From assembly GCA_963580285.1 (NCBI GenBank), contig OY757011.1, positions 115,997,037 to 116,061,036 on the forward strand: DNA of 64,000 nucleotides, given 5' to 3'. Position numbers and translations under genes: made by a program. The notes under the pieces were generated by a model. That model ran no database searches. It was not told where the DNA came from and saw only the letters and a program-made list of their open reading frames with translations. The DNA is from Lucinisca nassula. Lineage: Eukaryota > Mollusca > Bivalvia > Lucinida > Lucinidae. Position 1 is the stretch's first letter. Each line of letters starts with the position of its first letter. Positions 62,916-64,000 of this stretch are shown in pieces.

Positions 62916-62969
62916 CTGCAAAATGGTACCCGATAAAACAATGTTTCAGCAGCATTGAAAACAGACTAA

Positions 62970-63127
62970 ACCTTAACTCTTGTCCCAATGAAGAATTAAT
63001 TCAGCCACACCCATTTCTGACTTTGGATTAATTAAATGACTTGATGTTATCTATTCCATCTTCAGAGCCATCTGATCTGGATCTACATTGTGTGCAAATT
63101 TTTCAGCATCAGTGGGATTAGGGTTAA
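62970..63127. repeat. M-D MITE, internally deleted
   Basis: TTAACTCTTGTCCCAATGAA to CAGTGGGATTAGGGTTAA, with AGAGCCATCTGATCTGGATC. The left core arm is lost. Confidence 0.72.
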
Positions 63128-63165
63128 ACTTCAATCACAACAGTTGTCTCTGCTCCTTACATTAA

Positions 63166-63411
63166 CCTTTTTGTACCAAATGGAATCTTCCTCTTTATAT
63201 ATAGCAGGAGTCCATTTCAAAATTAAGGGGTGTCAGGTTGTGTTTTCTTCAAAATTCATTTCAGAATCAGAAATGGAAAATTTGGAAAAAGGTTGGACTT
63301 TTTGCAAACAGTGTAGGCCCTTATCAGAAGCCACGTTCTGCGGCATCTGATCTCGGCCTGCACTGTTTGCCACCTACCCCTTTTGGGGTTTCCTATACAA
63401 AATGGGTTAAA
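63166..63411. repeat. M-C palindromic MITE
   Basis: TTAACCTTTTTGTACCAAAT to CCTATACAAAATGGGTTAA. The core GAAGCCACGTTCTGCGGCAT and GTAGGCCC / GGCCTGCAC arms are present. Confidence 0.84.
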
Positions 63412-63441
63412 AGTCATTGTTGCAAACACCATGCAAGGAAC

Positions 63442-63787
63442 CAGATCAGGCTGCTTCTCTGGGAACAGTCTGATCATCAGACTGCTTCTCTGGGAACAGT
63501 CTTATCATCAGACTGCTTCTCTTGGAAAGGTCTGATCATCAGACTGCTTCTCTTGGAACAGTCTGATCATCAGACTGCTTCTCTTGGAACAGTCTGACCA
63601 TCAGACTGCTTCTCTTGGAACAGTCTGACCATCAGTCTGCTTCTCTTGGAACAGTATGACCATCAGACTGCTTCTCTTGGAACAGTCTGACCATCAGACT
63701 GCTTCTCTTGGAACAGTCTGACCATCAGACTGCTTCTCTTGGAACAGTCTGATCATCAGACTGCTTCTCTTGGAACAGTCTGATCAG
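63442..63787. repeat. 31-bp minisatellite, 11 units
   Basis: Unit CAGACTGCTTCTCTTGGAAC then AGTCTGATCAT. The first two units have CTCTGGGAAC, and later ones alternate GATCAT and GACCAT. Each unit is itself an inverted repeat (CAGACTG / CAGTCTG). Confidence 0.95.
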
Positions 63788-63952
63788 GGAGCCCACATTT
63801 TGCCTGTTTGAAGAGTTTGCAAGTAGATCAGCAGACAACATTGTCATAACAGTCAACATTTCAGATGTAGTTTTTTTATGCCATCTTAAGTGGAATTATG
63901 ATACTGTTTCAGCTGTTATACTTGAGGCAATTTCACTTTTCTATAATTTGTT

Positions 63953-64000
63953 TGTTTTGTTTCATTTGAGGTTTAACATCCCCGTCAACACTATTTAGGT
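63953..64000 (-). repeat. SINE S4, cut by window end
   Basis: TTTGTTTCATTTGAGGTTTA then ACATCCCCGTCAACACTATT; only the tail is in the window. Confidence 0.75.

Noticed and set aside
63442..63787. CRISPR-like regular repeat array with 31-bp period
   Set aside because: Contiguous minisatellite units with no spacers.

Overview
This window reads as metazoan nuclear DNA and most likely comes from a mollusc, probably a bivalve. That is an inference. It rests on long AT-rich introns packed with small palindromic elements, several tRNA-derived SINE families, minisatellite-cored elements, and a polycystin-1-like gene. No prokaryotic gene organisation is present, and most short open frames are repeat sequence.

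One host gene can be followed through almost the whole window on the minus strand. It is a polycystin-1-like (PKD1 family) receptor-channel gene. Fifteen coding exons run from 62915 down to 2691. All have AG acceptors and GT donors, and at every one of the 14 junctions the phase leaving one exon matches the phase entering the next. Joined, they give 4263 nt, or 1421 codons, without a stop. In order they encode REJ-type ectodomain (62915-40663), a juxtamembrane ectodomain exon (28482-27455), the GPS cleavage motif (22534-22294), TM1 and the start of PLAT (20682-20487), the rest of the PLAT domain (17668-17360), the end of the PLAT linker with TM2-TM3 (15145-14820), a five-exon cytoplasmic loop (13552-4556), and TM4-TM5 (2938-2691). 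The N-terminal ectodomain lies beyond 64000. The TOP domain, pore and C-terminus were not found and should lie below position 1.

The introns are a graveyard of mobile DNA. The largest, 28481-40955 (12.2 kb), holds a decayed DIRS1-type tyrosine-recombinase retrotransposon at about 29080-37945. It keeps inverted terminal repeats, an internal complementary region that fuses the complements of both outer ends, a gag tail, reverse transcriptase with an FDDG box, and tyrosine recombinase remains. A 2.7 kb minisatellite-cored block (30916-33655) is inserted within its coding part.

The rest of the window consists of four SINE families (here S1-S4, several with clean target-site duplications), palindromic MITE families (here M-A to M-F, plus H, K, L), a pair of 0.75 kb hAT-like elements, and many tandem arrays with units of about 30-170 bp. 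Two patterns stand out. Several element families with different outer ends share the same inner hairpin. Many array-type elements end in the same short inverted module that finishes in CTAA. I saw no convincing evidence of a wholly new biochemical system. The most informative objects are the DIRS element, the shared-core MITEs and the common array terminus.
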